A stretch of DNA of 64,000 bases from contig CM056380.1 of the NCBI GenBank assembly GCA_029718625.1, forward strand, positions 43,571,689 to 43,635,688, written 5' to 3'. The translations under genes were made by a program, and so were the position numbers. Positions 44,101 to 53,153 of the stretch are shown in pieces (within the stretch, counting starts at the first letter, position 1; each line of letters starts with the position of its first letter). Origin of the DNA: Synaphobranchus kaupii. Its lineage: Eukaryota > Chordata > Actinopteri > Anguilliformes > Synaphobranchidae. The notes beneath the pieces are model-generated. The model did not search any database. It was not told the DNA's origin and was given only the letters and a program-made list of their open reading frames with translations.

Positions 44101-47100
44101 CCATTTGGCCTGCGGAATTTGTCAGCATGGTGACCCATGAGTGGACACGCCCCATCCGCGCAAGGGAAGCACCGTCCCTGAATCGCACAGAAACCAGGAA
44201 ACCGGTCAATAGAAATCAGGCGTGCTCAGGGTGGCGTGACCGTTTCAGCAACCGCACCAAGGGCCCTCACTGCTTCTATTGTCCCCTCTGACTCTTATTT
44301 CACGGCCTCATCCATGAGCTCGAAGGGGGGTGTGGGGGGAGGTCGTGGGGCTCTTCTGGAGGGGATGGGGAGGTGTTTGGAGGATAGATGGAGGAGTAAC
44401 CATGTGATCAATGGCTTTAATCAATACATTAACACCTGAGTCTTAATGTAGATTTATATTTCTATATTACTATATGTGATATTTGAATACCCAAAAATAT
44501 ACATCATATGGTTATATATTCTCTGAATATAAGTCTAAAGCCAAGTGTGCTCACAAGAATTACTTATAGATGTGGCTTACTTCCAGCAAAAGCTGGAAAA
44601 AAGCAGTCAGTACAGAAAACTACGTTTTTATTCTTATTTTCTGTGAGGCCGTTCCCGTTGGATTGATTGACGGAAATGGATTGGCATCTGTTCTTTTCAC
44701 GGTAAAAATAATCCGCTGTTTGGTGTCCTCAAAAATGTTTTCACCTGTTTAATTTGGTATGACAAGTCAGAGGGAAAACATTCATCCACTTAAATCCTCA
44801 AATTATTTTGAAGTTGAAGGTTAGAAATCCATCCAGGAACATTTGAGGACTGAGCACTGTCAAATAATTTGTCCCTTCAGGGGATTTCTCTTTGTTGTTT
44901 CTCACTATTTGGGAATGCCGCTGTCTGCACAGACAGATTGGTCAAGTGTCTTGAAGACAGGGGGGAAACTTTCAAAGACTTTTTCCCCCGGCCTCATATT
45001 TTGTGGGGCTGAGATCAGCCACCCTATACGTAAATACAAAGACCGGGATGACCAGGGTTTACCGTGCTTTACAGTGTGGGAACAGGCAACTTTATGGCTG
45101 TCAACTGGGGAAAGGGATAACACTCAAGGGCGTTTATGAGATGGAGAACAAGGAGGCATCCCTCCCCATCAGTGTGGTCATACAGGGCCATGCTCCAGCC
45201 TCTCACCCCCTTTTGGTTTAATTGGAAATCCCCCCATACTAGGGATAAGCTATCATGAACACAGACAGCTGTGGACAGATACAGGGCTGACCCCCCTTCA
45301 ACGTCCGCCCCCCCTCTCCCCCCTTGAATCAATATCAAAAACCATGGAAACGCTTCACAGTCGTATCAGTGTCATGTGAACCGACAGGTGGCCCCCACCC
45401 CGATCCGACACGGAGACTGTCGCCCCGTTTTTTGAACTTGCAGTCACGGTTGAAGCTGGGCGGGGGGATGGGCAGGTTGGTGAAGAGGGTGCACCCCCCA
45501 CCCCTTGCTCAAACCCCCCACTGTTCACTGGGGTAAAGGATGACATTGAAGGCAAGGAGAAAAGAACTCACGGACTCAAAGACGCCTCCGTCTGAGCAGG
45601 GGTAACCGGTAAATCCCTCTGGGTTTAAGATGCTGTCGCTGTAGTACTTGTAGGACCTCAGATGGTTACAGGCCACAAAGTCGCGGGTGCCTGGAGGAGG
45701 AGAAGGGGGCAGAAGAGACAGCAGAGGTCATCTGGTTGCCGTTGTTGTCTCAGTCGGGGGGGGGGGGGGGGGGGGCGGGGCCAGGCTCCCGGCGGCGGCG
45801 CCCTGGCGGCCTCAGCTATTTGGCTCGCTCTCATTTATCTACAGGATCAAACGTGGCACATTCAGCTGTGCCCGCCCCAGGCACGCCGTGAATGTCGCGC
45901 ACTTGAGCCTTGCTATCTCCGCGGAGCATTTTAAAAGGAGCCGCCCGCCTTTTATTGTCGATCAGGGGGGCGGGATTCCGACCGGGGAAAGAGCGCTGGT
46001 AATGGTTTTTACGACTTTCCGTTGGTCCCGCTCCAACGTTCCGTAGGTCAGCACCAGAGCCGCAGATAAGAACGCGCGTGAGACGGTGAGTCACTTCAGC
46101 GCGCGTACGAGTCGCGCCGGTGCACTTGGTGTCCCTAAGACTTTCCATATGGCATCTGAACGTAAGTGTTCAGGCATAAACGTAAAGTCAGATGTGACCT
46201 CTAGCATGCGGACTGGGAAGCTGGCATTCAGGGCCGCGTCTCGTGTGGCATTGCCTGCTCAACTGTCGGCAAAAACACTACGGCCTACGGCAAGGCCATT
46301 CAAGCGGCAGCCCACCAGAGATATACTCATGCCTCTTTGATCACCTAGAGGGAGAAAATGTATTATTTAGATGCAAAAGAGATTGTGACTGTGTCCAGGT
46401 CCGCAGCTGCACTAGCTCAGCATGGCTCCCACTAGTGATAGAATAAAAAGTAATAGCTGTGCATATTTTAAAAAGGCAATTGCTTTGTATACACACATGT
46501 GCAAACAGCATATTCATAAGTTGTTTCTAAATAGTATGTGGAAGATATTTGGCCGGCGCATGCCATTTTTAACAGAATCTGGTCCCCAGAAAGAAGCAGT
46601 TGGAAAAACCTTGGTCTATGGTGCAATCAGTGCATTTTCGTCTTCGACTGCACACCCACCTTCCCAAATGCCATCGATGTCCACAATCTGAGAAATTATG
46701 TTCTTGTCACATCCAGGCATGTGCTCCCCTCCATTAGGGTAGAAGTCAAGATGGCCGACCGCCTGAGACATTCCCATCCCTGGATGAGAATTTTAGATTG
46801 GCATACATTTAGTTTTTTTTTGCTGGGAGCAACTTATGCAATATTTTTTTAATTACACTTAATTAGATTACATTAATTTAACTTACAGTGTAATAGAACG
46901 TACAGGGGTTGGATAAAATCATGGAAACACCTAATATTGTATGAATATCAAGTAACTAATAAGGAGAACGGCCACCCTTTGCCTTCAGAAGAGCTTCAGT
47001 CCTTCTTGGAATGCTATCATACTAAAGTTCTTAACTCTACAAAACACTAACATCCATATTAAAGATAAGACACTTTATTAATGAAGTCCAAATGATTGAT

Positions 47101-50100
47101 TCCTCAAAGCCCTATCTCTATGGTACTTTTAATGATTTTAAGAATGATCATATAGTAGCACAGACAGTGGTTTGAGGACTGTGGATGCCACAAAGTACAT
47201 TATACAGCCATTAAAAGCCACATTGCACGTGTGAGACCTACCAATATAGGGAATCATGGGTAATGCATCTGTGTGGATAACATCTACAAACTTGGCATCA
47301 CTGGGGTCCAGGCGCACAAGGGCGGGGCAGCCCTGGAAGTACGGCTCAGCAGGATCAAGACCTGAATGACACAACCTCTGCATGGGTGACCACTTTAAAC
47401 GTATTGCCTTTCCCTTACAGGAAGGGAATATACTGCAAATATATTGCAATGAAATTTGTAATTTTATATATAGATAAAAAAATATTGTCATGGTATTGTA
47501 ACATCTAGCAATTTATGGGCAAGTGTATAAATCATTGCTGATATTACAAATATATTGTTGTGAAACATTCATCATGTTTTCCAAAAAGTCCTCATATTTA
47601 CAGTATATTTAAGTATTTAAGTATATTTAATTTCAAGGGGTTGCTTCACATGGCTTCACAGAAAAATTATATAATGTTAATATAATGTAGATATAATGTA
47701 AATGTATAAAATGATATAATGGAAGCACAGGAAGATAGACGGACAAATAGTATATAAATACAAACCCAATTCCAAAAAGGATGGGATAATGTAAAATGCA
47801 CATAAAAGCAGAAATAATTGAAAACAGTACAAAGAAAATATATTTAATGTTATTTAATGTTTTATCTTATCAACTTTATTGATTTTTGTAAATATAAGCT
47901 AATTCCAAATTTGATGCCTGCAACATGTTCCAAAAAAGTTGGGACAGGGGAGAAAAAAAAAAGACTGGGAAGTTCAAAAAACACCAGTTTGGAACATTTA
48001 TTTATTTATTTTTTTTAAACTTCCCTGTTTTTTTTTGTTGCCCCTGTCCCAACTTTTTTGGAAGTGTTGCTGGTATCAAATTCGGAATTAGCGTATATTT
48101 ACAAAAATCAATAAAGTTGATAAGGTAAAACATTAAATATCTTTCCTTTGTTCTGTTTTCAATTAAATAAATATAAAAGAGAATTTACAAATCACTGCTT
48201 TCTGCTTTTATGTGCATTTTACATACTTTTTTGGAATTTGAGTTTGTATATGTTTCAACCTACATGTACTGTGTTTAATTGTAGGATGTAAGGTATTTCT
48301 TTTGTGTGTCATCTCGCAACCCACCTTAAGTTTGATCCTATCCACAGTCATTGGTACTTGATAGTAACCACACTTTGTTATACATGTAAATGGTGGTCAT
48401 GCAATATACCAGGATATGCCCCGATGCCCCATGCGGGTTGGACCTCACCAGTAATGCGCCCCAGATTAGGGGTCCTGCGGCCTGCCTCAGCTGCAGAGTG
48501 CGCCCCGAGACTATGCCCGATGATGTGGACCGTCTCAGGCCTCTGCGCATAGGTCGTCTTCATGTTTAAAAGAAGAAAAAAAACAACAAACGGGTTAATC
48601 ACAGAATGATATCTATGGCCTTCAAGTGAAAGCATTCTGTTTGCTATCTGTGTGAATGTTTACTGGAGGGCAGCTGTGCTGGCATGAGATGCACACACTC
48701 TGTGTCCAGAGAAATTATTCATCAACTTGTGTTTTACTCTAGATAATAATGTGGTTTATATACTACTCAAAAGAAGTTAAGGGTCAGTTAAGGGTCACTC
48801 GCCGCCCTAGTTCATCCCACGCATGCTCAATGGGTGACAAGTCGGGTGAATATGCAGGCCAATCCATGTGCAGAACGTTCAGCACATGGATTGGCCTGCG
48901 TATTCACCCGACTTGTCACCCATTGAGCATGTGTGGGATGAACTAGGGCGACGAGTTTGATCACATCACGTCCCTGCCGTCAACCTCCAGCAACTGGCTC
49001 AGCGATTAGTCGCAGAATGGCTAGCGATCCCTCAACGTTATTTCCAACGCATGATCAACAGCATGCGCCAACGTTGTCAAGAATGTCTGAATGCTAACGG
49101 TGGCTACACCAGTTACTGAAGCTTCTGCGACTTGTGTGAACATCATTTTTGGGGGTGCATGACTTTTTTCATCAGGGTAATAAACTAGTGTCTAATCCAA
49201 AGTTTTTTGTTTTGTGTTTTCTGTTCTTGAGCCATCAAATAATTATTTTGTCATTAGTCGTCACCATTTTAGCTCGTTAGCCTATATTTATATGCACAAA
49301 TATTTTTGACCCTTAACTTCTTTTGAGTAGTATATGTCTCATGTAGGGCTGCACAATTAATCTAATTTTAATCGTAATTACAATTTTGGCTTTCCACGAT
49401 TACTAAACAAGAATAATCAAGAATGACTATTTTGAAGCTACAGTCTGTTTACAAATGGAAACTTTACTGGACTTTCTCTGGTGTTCTATATCAAATAGAG
49501 CACTCCTATTTTACCTCCCTCACAGTAGAGGGTTAGGGTTAGAAAATTTGAAAATATAAGCATTATTCTGTTAATTAAAAATGTTAAAGTGCAATAAAAG
49601 TATTAGATTCAGAAAACCAATGAATAATCGTGTTAAATCTAGTCTCATGTATAGATGAACTAAACCTACACAAAATGAAAACACTTGTTGAGAGTGAAAC
49701 AATATTTTATGTGTAGGTAAGTACTGTAAACTAGTGGCAGTCTTGGTAGTGAAAAATCAAGAATGGTTATAATGGAATAAATAGTGCTCCTGCAAATTTC
49801 CAAAAAATTTGCAAATTTCCACTTTTTTTTCCAAAAAGTGTGCATTTATATTTGTATTTCTATGTCCTTACATGTAAATTTGATAACTGGAAAGCAAATC
49901 TATATCAAAAATATAAGGCATACATCTTTGAATGTACATAAAATATACACATATATCACACACATATCACATATATCACAAAATTGATCAGTTCATATTT
50001 GCAGTAGTCTAGGAATATTGCACAATATATTTTATGCATATTTTACAATATATTTTACACATATAGTGCATATCATTTTACAGTTCACAATATACAATTA

Positions 50101-52301
50101 AAATATCTGAAATACATTTGACAATGTATGAGGCACATTAAACCATATATGCTTTGTGTGTGTTCATATTTATATAGTATTTATATAATGGATAATACAT
50201 AAATAACACTGTGTTTTTTAATTTACTGTGTTACGGTTACATGATACCTTGTGATTGGAAAGCTGGAAAACCAGAACCACAGTCAGGGATTCAAGCAATT
50301 GCACAGCTTTAAGTGGTCTTGAATTAAGATGGAAATGTGCTGAGACACAACACGTAAGGATTTGGGTTGCCCCAGTTCCCAGCGCAATTCGCCTGTTTTT
50401 TTTAATGTGGTTACCAATTACATGTGGCTCAGTAACATTTTGTTACATAACGCTCAGTGTGCAGCCATTAAGCCATAATACCTTGGCATAAACCCAAGAG
50501 TGGGTAAAGTGGGTGGCTTAAGGACAACGTGATTGGCCGTTTACCTTGAATAGCTGGATCATGTAGGCCATCTGGGCCCCAATCACGCGGATGTTGCTGG
50601 CGCTCTGGGTGTAGCGGGTCCTCCCTGCTTTCTTCCAATCCACACAGATGCAGTTGATGTCCTCCAATTGGAGCATCAGCTGAGAACATAGCGAGACATT
50701 TCAGAGGGCATAGCGCACCGCTTTACTCATCTTAACTCTCCACATGGCCTCAGCTTTGGGACTGCAAATGAAAGAGCTTTATAGCCAACGGAACCAACGA
50801 GTTCTGTATGGTCCCTGCTAAATATAAATCAATTTTTAAGAAGTAATTTTATGACCTTTCTGTGATATAAAAGGATTACAGCACTGCACAGGCACCATAC
50901 TTTAATTGTCGGTGTGGCAATACAGTTGATCCCTTAGGGTAGGCATTTTGTGTGGTTGCGAAGTAGAACTTACACAACCCTAGGGCAGGTTTCCTTCACT
51001 TAATTTAATGTGATATGATTTATGTGCTGCATTTGGTGACATTCAGACTTTCTGGTTTGACAGGAGTGCTATTGAGAAGTGAACAGGCCCTGTACCTTGC
51101 ACATATCTATCAGCCAGTTTTCATCCCCTTTGTCAATGTATCCGTGGGTAATGAAACGCGTCTTCCTGGTTCCATTGTAATTCGATGCTAGAAGGATGTC
51201 CACTTTTGTTGTGATCTCCTGCAGGTGTTAGGAGGAGCAATTAGTTGGCCTTTGCAGGAAGGGCACAATCTGCATCAAGCCTCATGTAACATTTACCGCA
51301 AACTGGAACCTGAGATTAATATTCCTGGAAAAAGTTGGGATGTTTTCCGCCCTTATGGGCTAAGCTCACACTGAGTAGATGGGCTTTGAAGGCAGATTTG
51401 TACAGGTTTGATACACATAGCTGATCTCTAGCCGATTCCCTGACAACATTTCTGTTAACTTCCTGTTTGCTGCCCACTTGCCTGGTGGTTGTTGGGGTTC
51501 TGCCGGGTGTAGAGCAGGAAGCGGGTATCTATCTTCTCCGGACTCCAGGGGAGCTTGGCGATTGGCCGCTCCGTGGTGCCCGCCCAGGGAATTTCGTCCG
51601 AGAAACAGCCAAGGTTTTCATAGCACACCTCAGCCCCTGTTGGTGCAAATATAAAAAAATGTCCTGGGAGGTATTTCATGAAGTGGGGTTCGGGCGGTAG
51701 ACGGCTAACGATTAGAAATATCTTCTGTTGGATGTAATCTGATTGAACAAAAGCCAAAGTTCTAAATATTTATGAAAGTCAGCTGGTTATTTCCTTAGTC
51801 ATGCTTTGTGACATTTTGCCTGGATTAATCAAACACAATGTCCCAGATAAATCAAAATTTGTCATTAATTTGCAGTTAAATGCAAAGTGGTTTCTTGTTC
51901 TTTGAAAACAGGTTGGCGAGTCGATTTTGACGCCCGCTGAACTTGCCAAACCGTATTTGTGTAGAAAAACCTATAACCTGCATTTAATTGAGAGTCAAAG
52001 TGGAGGATACATGTTGATTGAATCCTGAGAAATGGAACCAGTCAGATTGTGTGATTTGTTTTGCGAGGGTGCAGAGGGAAGAAAGGAAAGAAGGAAAGCA
52101 GGGTGTCTGATGAAGAAAACAGGGTGTTTACTCTTGAGATTGGCCTGGAGCACAATGTTAATCAGTTTCTGTAGCAGTGGAGTGCTTTACATGCATAATA
52201 CCTCTCAAAAATGTATGTAAAGCAAAATTAAGGTCAAACATTTCCTACTTACCACTGGCAGTGCCAAACAGGAACAAGCCCAGAATCCAGATCAGCGACA
52301 T
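41071..52301 (-). CDS. pnlip: Pancreatic triacylglycerol lipase, complete, 12 coding exons
   Basis: Secreted lipase that hydrolyses dietary triglycerides in the gut with colipase. Exons (minus strand): 52301-52253, 51636-51482, 51218-51096, 50679-50545, 48557-48449, 47361-47242, 46779-46660, 45690-45572, 44177-44048, 43561-43444, 43252-43085, 41143-41071. All phases agree and give 472 codons plus stop; the usual length is about 465. Signal peptide [16 protein letters not shown]; nucleophile S170 in GHSLG, D193 in GLDPAEP, H280 in [10 protein letters not shown], positions nearly identical to the human enzyme (from memory). The lid lies between C254 and C278 and is full length. The sequence LDPAEP keeps the Ala and Pro of active lipase that related protein 1 lacks. 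A PLAT domain follows from about residue 355, ending in the paired cysteines of FCSSET and PLC. All introns are GT-AG but one (GC donor after exon 51636-51482). Several introns hold transposon remnants. Confidence 0.96.
41647..41700 (+). mobile_element. SINE 3' tail fragment in the last pnlip intron
   Basis: TTGTAAGTCACTCAGGATAA followed by GTGAGTCCGTTAAATTAATG matches the shared tail of V-SINE-like fish elements (TGTAAGTCGCTCTGGATAAG type). Only the tail is clear. Confidence 0.6.
43085..43252 (-). CDS. pnlip: pnlip exon: PLAT domain, [11 protein letters not shown]
   Basis: 168 bases, phase 2 to 2. Acceptor CTTCACAG. Encodes [20 protein letters not shown] and [21 protein letters not shown] chose the donor CACAT|GTACGT over TAC|GTACCC because only the former keeps the last exon in frame. 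Confidence 0.92.
43444..43561 (-). CDS. pnlip: pnlip exon: PLAT domain, YRYKVTVTI
   Basis: 118 bases, phase 1 to 2. Acceptor GGTTCCAG, donor CAAAA|GTACGT. Encodes [19 protein letters not shown] and [17 protein letters not shown], beta strands of the colipase-binding C-terminal domain. Confidence 0.94.
44048..44177 (-). CDS. pnlip: pnlip exon: [18 protein letters not shown]
   Basis: 130 bases, phase 0 to 1. Acceptor TGCGATTCAG, donor GAAC|GTATGT. Encodes the cysteine-rich [19 protein letters not shown] segment and the start of the PLAT domain (KLKFYLNTG). Confidence 0.94.
45572..45690 (-). CDS. pnlip: pnlip exon: catalytic His, [10 protein letters not shown]
   Basis: 119 bases, phase 1 to 0. 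Acceptor CTCCTCCAG, donor GTCC|GTGAGT. Encodes [19 protein letters not shown] with C278 closing the lid and H280 completing the triad. Confidence 0.95.
45756..45780. repeat. G20 homopolymer in pnlip intron
   Basis: Twenty consecutive G, then CGGGG. In lipase sense it is a C20 tract 66 bases before the acceptor of exon 45690-45572. Confidence 0.95.
45781..46140. promoter_or_regulatory. CpG-rich block inside a pnlip intron
   Basis: Between coding exons 46779-46660 and 45690-45572, this stretch is G/C-rich with many CpG (GGCGGCGGCG, CGCGCGTACGAGTCGCGCC), unlike the AT-rich introns around it. It has no family-recognised coding frame. It could be a small CpG island, an internal promoter or regulatory DNA. 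Confidence 0.35.
46660..46779 (-). CDS. pnlip: pnlip exon: [11 protein letters not shown] and lid
   Basis: 120 bases, phase 1 to 1. Acceptor TCATCCAG, donor GAAG|GTGGGT. Encodes [15 protein letters not shown], then C254 and the lid [14 protein letters not shown], including the Trp known in the family to contact the substrate-binding region. Confidence 0.95.
46903..47024. mobile_element. Tc1/mariner-like terminal fragment
   Basis: Directly after TA comes CAGGGGTTGGATAAAATCAT and GGAAACACC, then AAGAGCTTCAGTCCTTCTTG. The order resembles the end of Tc1/mariner-like elements of fish. The other end was not found. Confidence 0.45.
47242..47361 (-). CDS. pnlip: pnlip exon: catalytic Asp, LDPAEP
   Basis: 120 bases, phase 1 to 1. 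Acceptor TCATTCAG, donor ATTG|GTAGGT. Encodes D193 in [11 protein letters not shown] and [17 protein letters not shown]. Confidence 0.95.
47413..47446. mobile_element. End of the CCTTACAG-type MITE
   Basis: CCTTACAGGAAGGGAATATA then CTGCAAATATATTG matches the left end of the copy at 29180-29405. The other boundary is not clear. Confidence 0.4.
47758..48249. mobile_element. Large fold-back element, 492 bp
   Basis: Begins ATACAAACCCAATTCC and ends GGAATTTGAGTTTGTAT. The left arm (to about 47950) and right arm (from about 48040) are reverse complements with scattered changes, for example ATGCACATAAAAGCAGAAA against TTTCTGCTTTTATGTGCAT. The middle also pairs partly (GTTGGGACAGGGG / CCCCTGTCCCAAC). 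Each arm resembles the simple MITE at 33403-33629, so this copy looks like two units head to head. It lies in the pnlip intron before the exon carrying the catalytic Asp. Confidence 0.85.
48449..48557 (-). CDS. pnlip: pnlip exon: nucleophile GHSLG
   Basis: 109 bases, phase 0 to 1. Donor ACTG|GTGAGG; the acceptor CATGAAG has a modest consensus, but its pyrimidine tract is strong and the join restores the family length exactly ([17 protein letters not shown]). Contains S170 in [15 protein letters not shown]. Confidence 0.93.
48761..49332 (+). mobile_element. Tc1-like element remnant, 572 bp, with internal palindrome
   Basis: Flanked by TA (48759-48760, 49333-49334), with terminal inverted repeats ACTACTCAAAAGAAGTTAAG / CTTAACTTCTTTTGAGTAGT. 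The interior encodes only the end of a Tc1-type transposase: [19 protein letters not shown], containing the third catalytic residue (Glu in PIEHVW), then GRRV and a TGA. The first two catalytic aspartates are gone, replaced by a palindromic copy of the same segment. It sits in the pnlip intron upstream of the GHSLG exon. Confidence 0.9.
48798..48955. repeat. 158-bp near-perfect palindrome
   Basis: Arms 48798-48876 and 48877-48955 are reverse complements with about four mismatched pairs. The centre is CAGAACGTTCAG, so there is hardly any loop. The right arm encodes [11 protein letters not shown] in Tc1 frame; the left arm is the same sequence inverted. Confidence 0.95.
49345..49445. mobile_element. 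Fragment of AGGGCTGCACAATTAATC-type repeat
   Basis: AGGGCTGCACAATTAATCTA followed by TTTTGGCTTTCCACGATTA is the start of a dispersed element I recognise as common in vertebrate genomes; superfamily not assigned. The far end is unclear. Confidence 0.4.
50545..50679 (-). CDS. pnlip: pnlip exon: [14 protein letters not shown]
   Basis: 135 bases, phase 0 to 0, 45 codons. Acceptor TGTTCTCAG, donor CAAG|GTAAAC. Encodes [20 protein letters not shown], conserved across the lipase family. Confidence 0.95.
51096..51218 (-). CDS. pnlip: pnlip exon: [18 protein letters not shown]
   Basis: 123 bases, phase 0 to 0, 41 codons. Acceptor CACCTGCAG, donor CAAG|GTACAG. Carries the oxyanion-side strand [12 protein letters not shown] and one NGT glycosylation sequon. 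Confidence 0.95.
51482..51636 (-). CDS. pnlip: pnlip exon: mature N-terminus, [11 protein letters not shown]
   Basis: 155 bases, phase 1 to phase 0. Encodes [22 protein letters not shown]-like [16 protein letters not shown] and [14 protein letters not shown]. The donor is CAG|GCAAGT: a GC rather than GT donor, with otherwise perfect match to U1. Confidence 0.95.
52253..52301 (-). CDS. pnlip: pnlip exon: signal peptide
   Basis: 49 bases, ATG to phase 1. Encodes [16 protein letters not shown], a hydrophobic secretion signal. Acceptor TTTTAG directly before ATG; donor AGTG|GTAAGT. The upstream non-coding exon may itself end in ATG (52524-52522), which would put a second, in-frame Met just before this one. 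Confidence 0.92.
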
Positions 52302-52521
52302 CTAAAATGCATTTTGGGAAAAACATAAGAGCACCTACTGTTTACTAATCATTGTTTAATGCTGCTGCTCCTATTACTGCTACTACTACTATTACTACTA
52401 CTACTAATAATAATATTTCATTATATATAAGTTTTCAGTGAACAGTGAAAATCTTGAAGTGCATCACAGAATTATTTGAATAAATATTGATTATCAAAAC
52501 GGCAGTAGAGCCGGTACTTAC

Positions 52522-52573
52522 CATGAATGGCGCCGCCTGATATGGTCTCGTCCTTTATATAGGCCGTTTTATA
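52522..52573 (-). promoter_or_regulatory. pnlip: pnlip core promoter and short 5' exon
   Basis: On the minus strand, TATAAAA (52573-52567) and TATATAAA (52561-52554) are followed by GGACGAGACC and GCGCCATTCATG|GTAAGTACC, a near-consensus splice donor. This predicts transcription starting about 25-30 bases after a TATA box, a first exon of only some 10-25 bases ending at 52522, then a 220-base intron to the ATG exon. The start site itself is inferred. Confidence 0.7.
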
Positions 52574-52603
52574 GACCTGTTGCATCACCTGTGGCTGATA
52601 CAC

Positions 52604-52620
52604 TGGGAAATGACCAGCTG
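52604..52620 (-). promoter_or_regulatory. PTF1-like acinar element
   Basis: Minus strand CAGCTGGTCATTTCCCA: an E-box, four bases, then the TC box TTTCCCA, the bipartite arrangement of PTF1 sites in exocrine pancreas genes. It lies 43 bases upstream of the proximal TATA box. A second E-box, CACCTG on the plus strand, lies at about 52587. Confidence 0.6.
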
Positions 52621-52758
52621 AGCCACACTCGCTTGGTGAAAGTGCTGTTTGATATGTTCTTACTGCACTTGCCCTTTGCTCTGCTCTGCTCTGCTGTTTT
52701 CTGTCTGTCAGATGGCCTCCAACATGTAAACCATTGCTGATATACATTTCACATTTTA

Positions 52759-52790
52759 GCATTTAGCTCTTATCCAGAGCGACTTACATT
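52759..52790 (-). mobile_element. SINE 3' tail fragment
   Basis: GCATTTAGCTCTTATCCAGA then GCGACTTACATT, the reverse complement of the conserved tail of V-SINE-like elements. Confidence 0.65.
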
Positions 52791-52821
52791 CTTGACTTGC
52801 GATCTATTGATTCAGCTGGAT

Positions 52822-53153
52822 ATTTACCCGCTCACTGCGGTCCAATAGCCGCAACCTTTTGGCGGTGCCCAGAACTCGGCTCCACACTGTGGGTGATCAA
52901 GCTTTCTGCTCCATTGCACCACGCCTGTGGAACAGTCTGCCCGATCACCTACATCGGGTTCGGCTTTAAAACCCGGACTTAAAACACATTTCTTTCAGTG
53001 TGCCTATTTAAAACCATGATAAAGCTTATCGTTTGCCTTGCAACTTTTATCTTTTTATCTTTATTTAATGCACTTGTTCTATTTTAATGCACTTTGGGAT
53101 CGTCTTTGTATGATGAAAAGCACTATATAAATGAAATCTATTATTATTATTAT
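52822..53153 (+). mobile_element. Truncated L2/CR1-like LINE 3' end
   Basis: From 52865 the plus strand reads VPRTRLHTVGDQAFCSIAPR and LWNSLPDH in one frame, the usual C-terminal end of L2/CR1-type reverse transcriptases. A 3' UTR ends in GCACTATATAAATGAAATCT followed by ATT repeats (53138-53151), the typical tail. The body is missing: a 5'-truncated dead copy. Confidence 0.8.

Noticed and set aside
41071..52301. Pancreatic lipase-related protein 1 or phospholipase A1 instead of PNLIP
   Set aside because: The full-length lid between C254 and C278, the LDPAEP sequence and the complete triad fit classical pancreatic lipase; related protein 1 differs at the Ala/Pro positions and PLA1 types have short lids.
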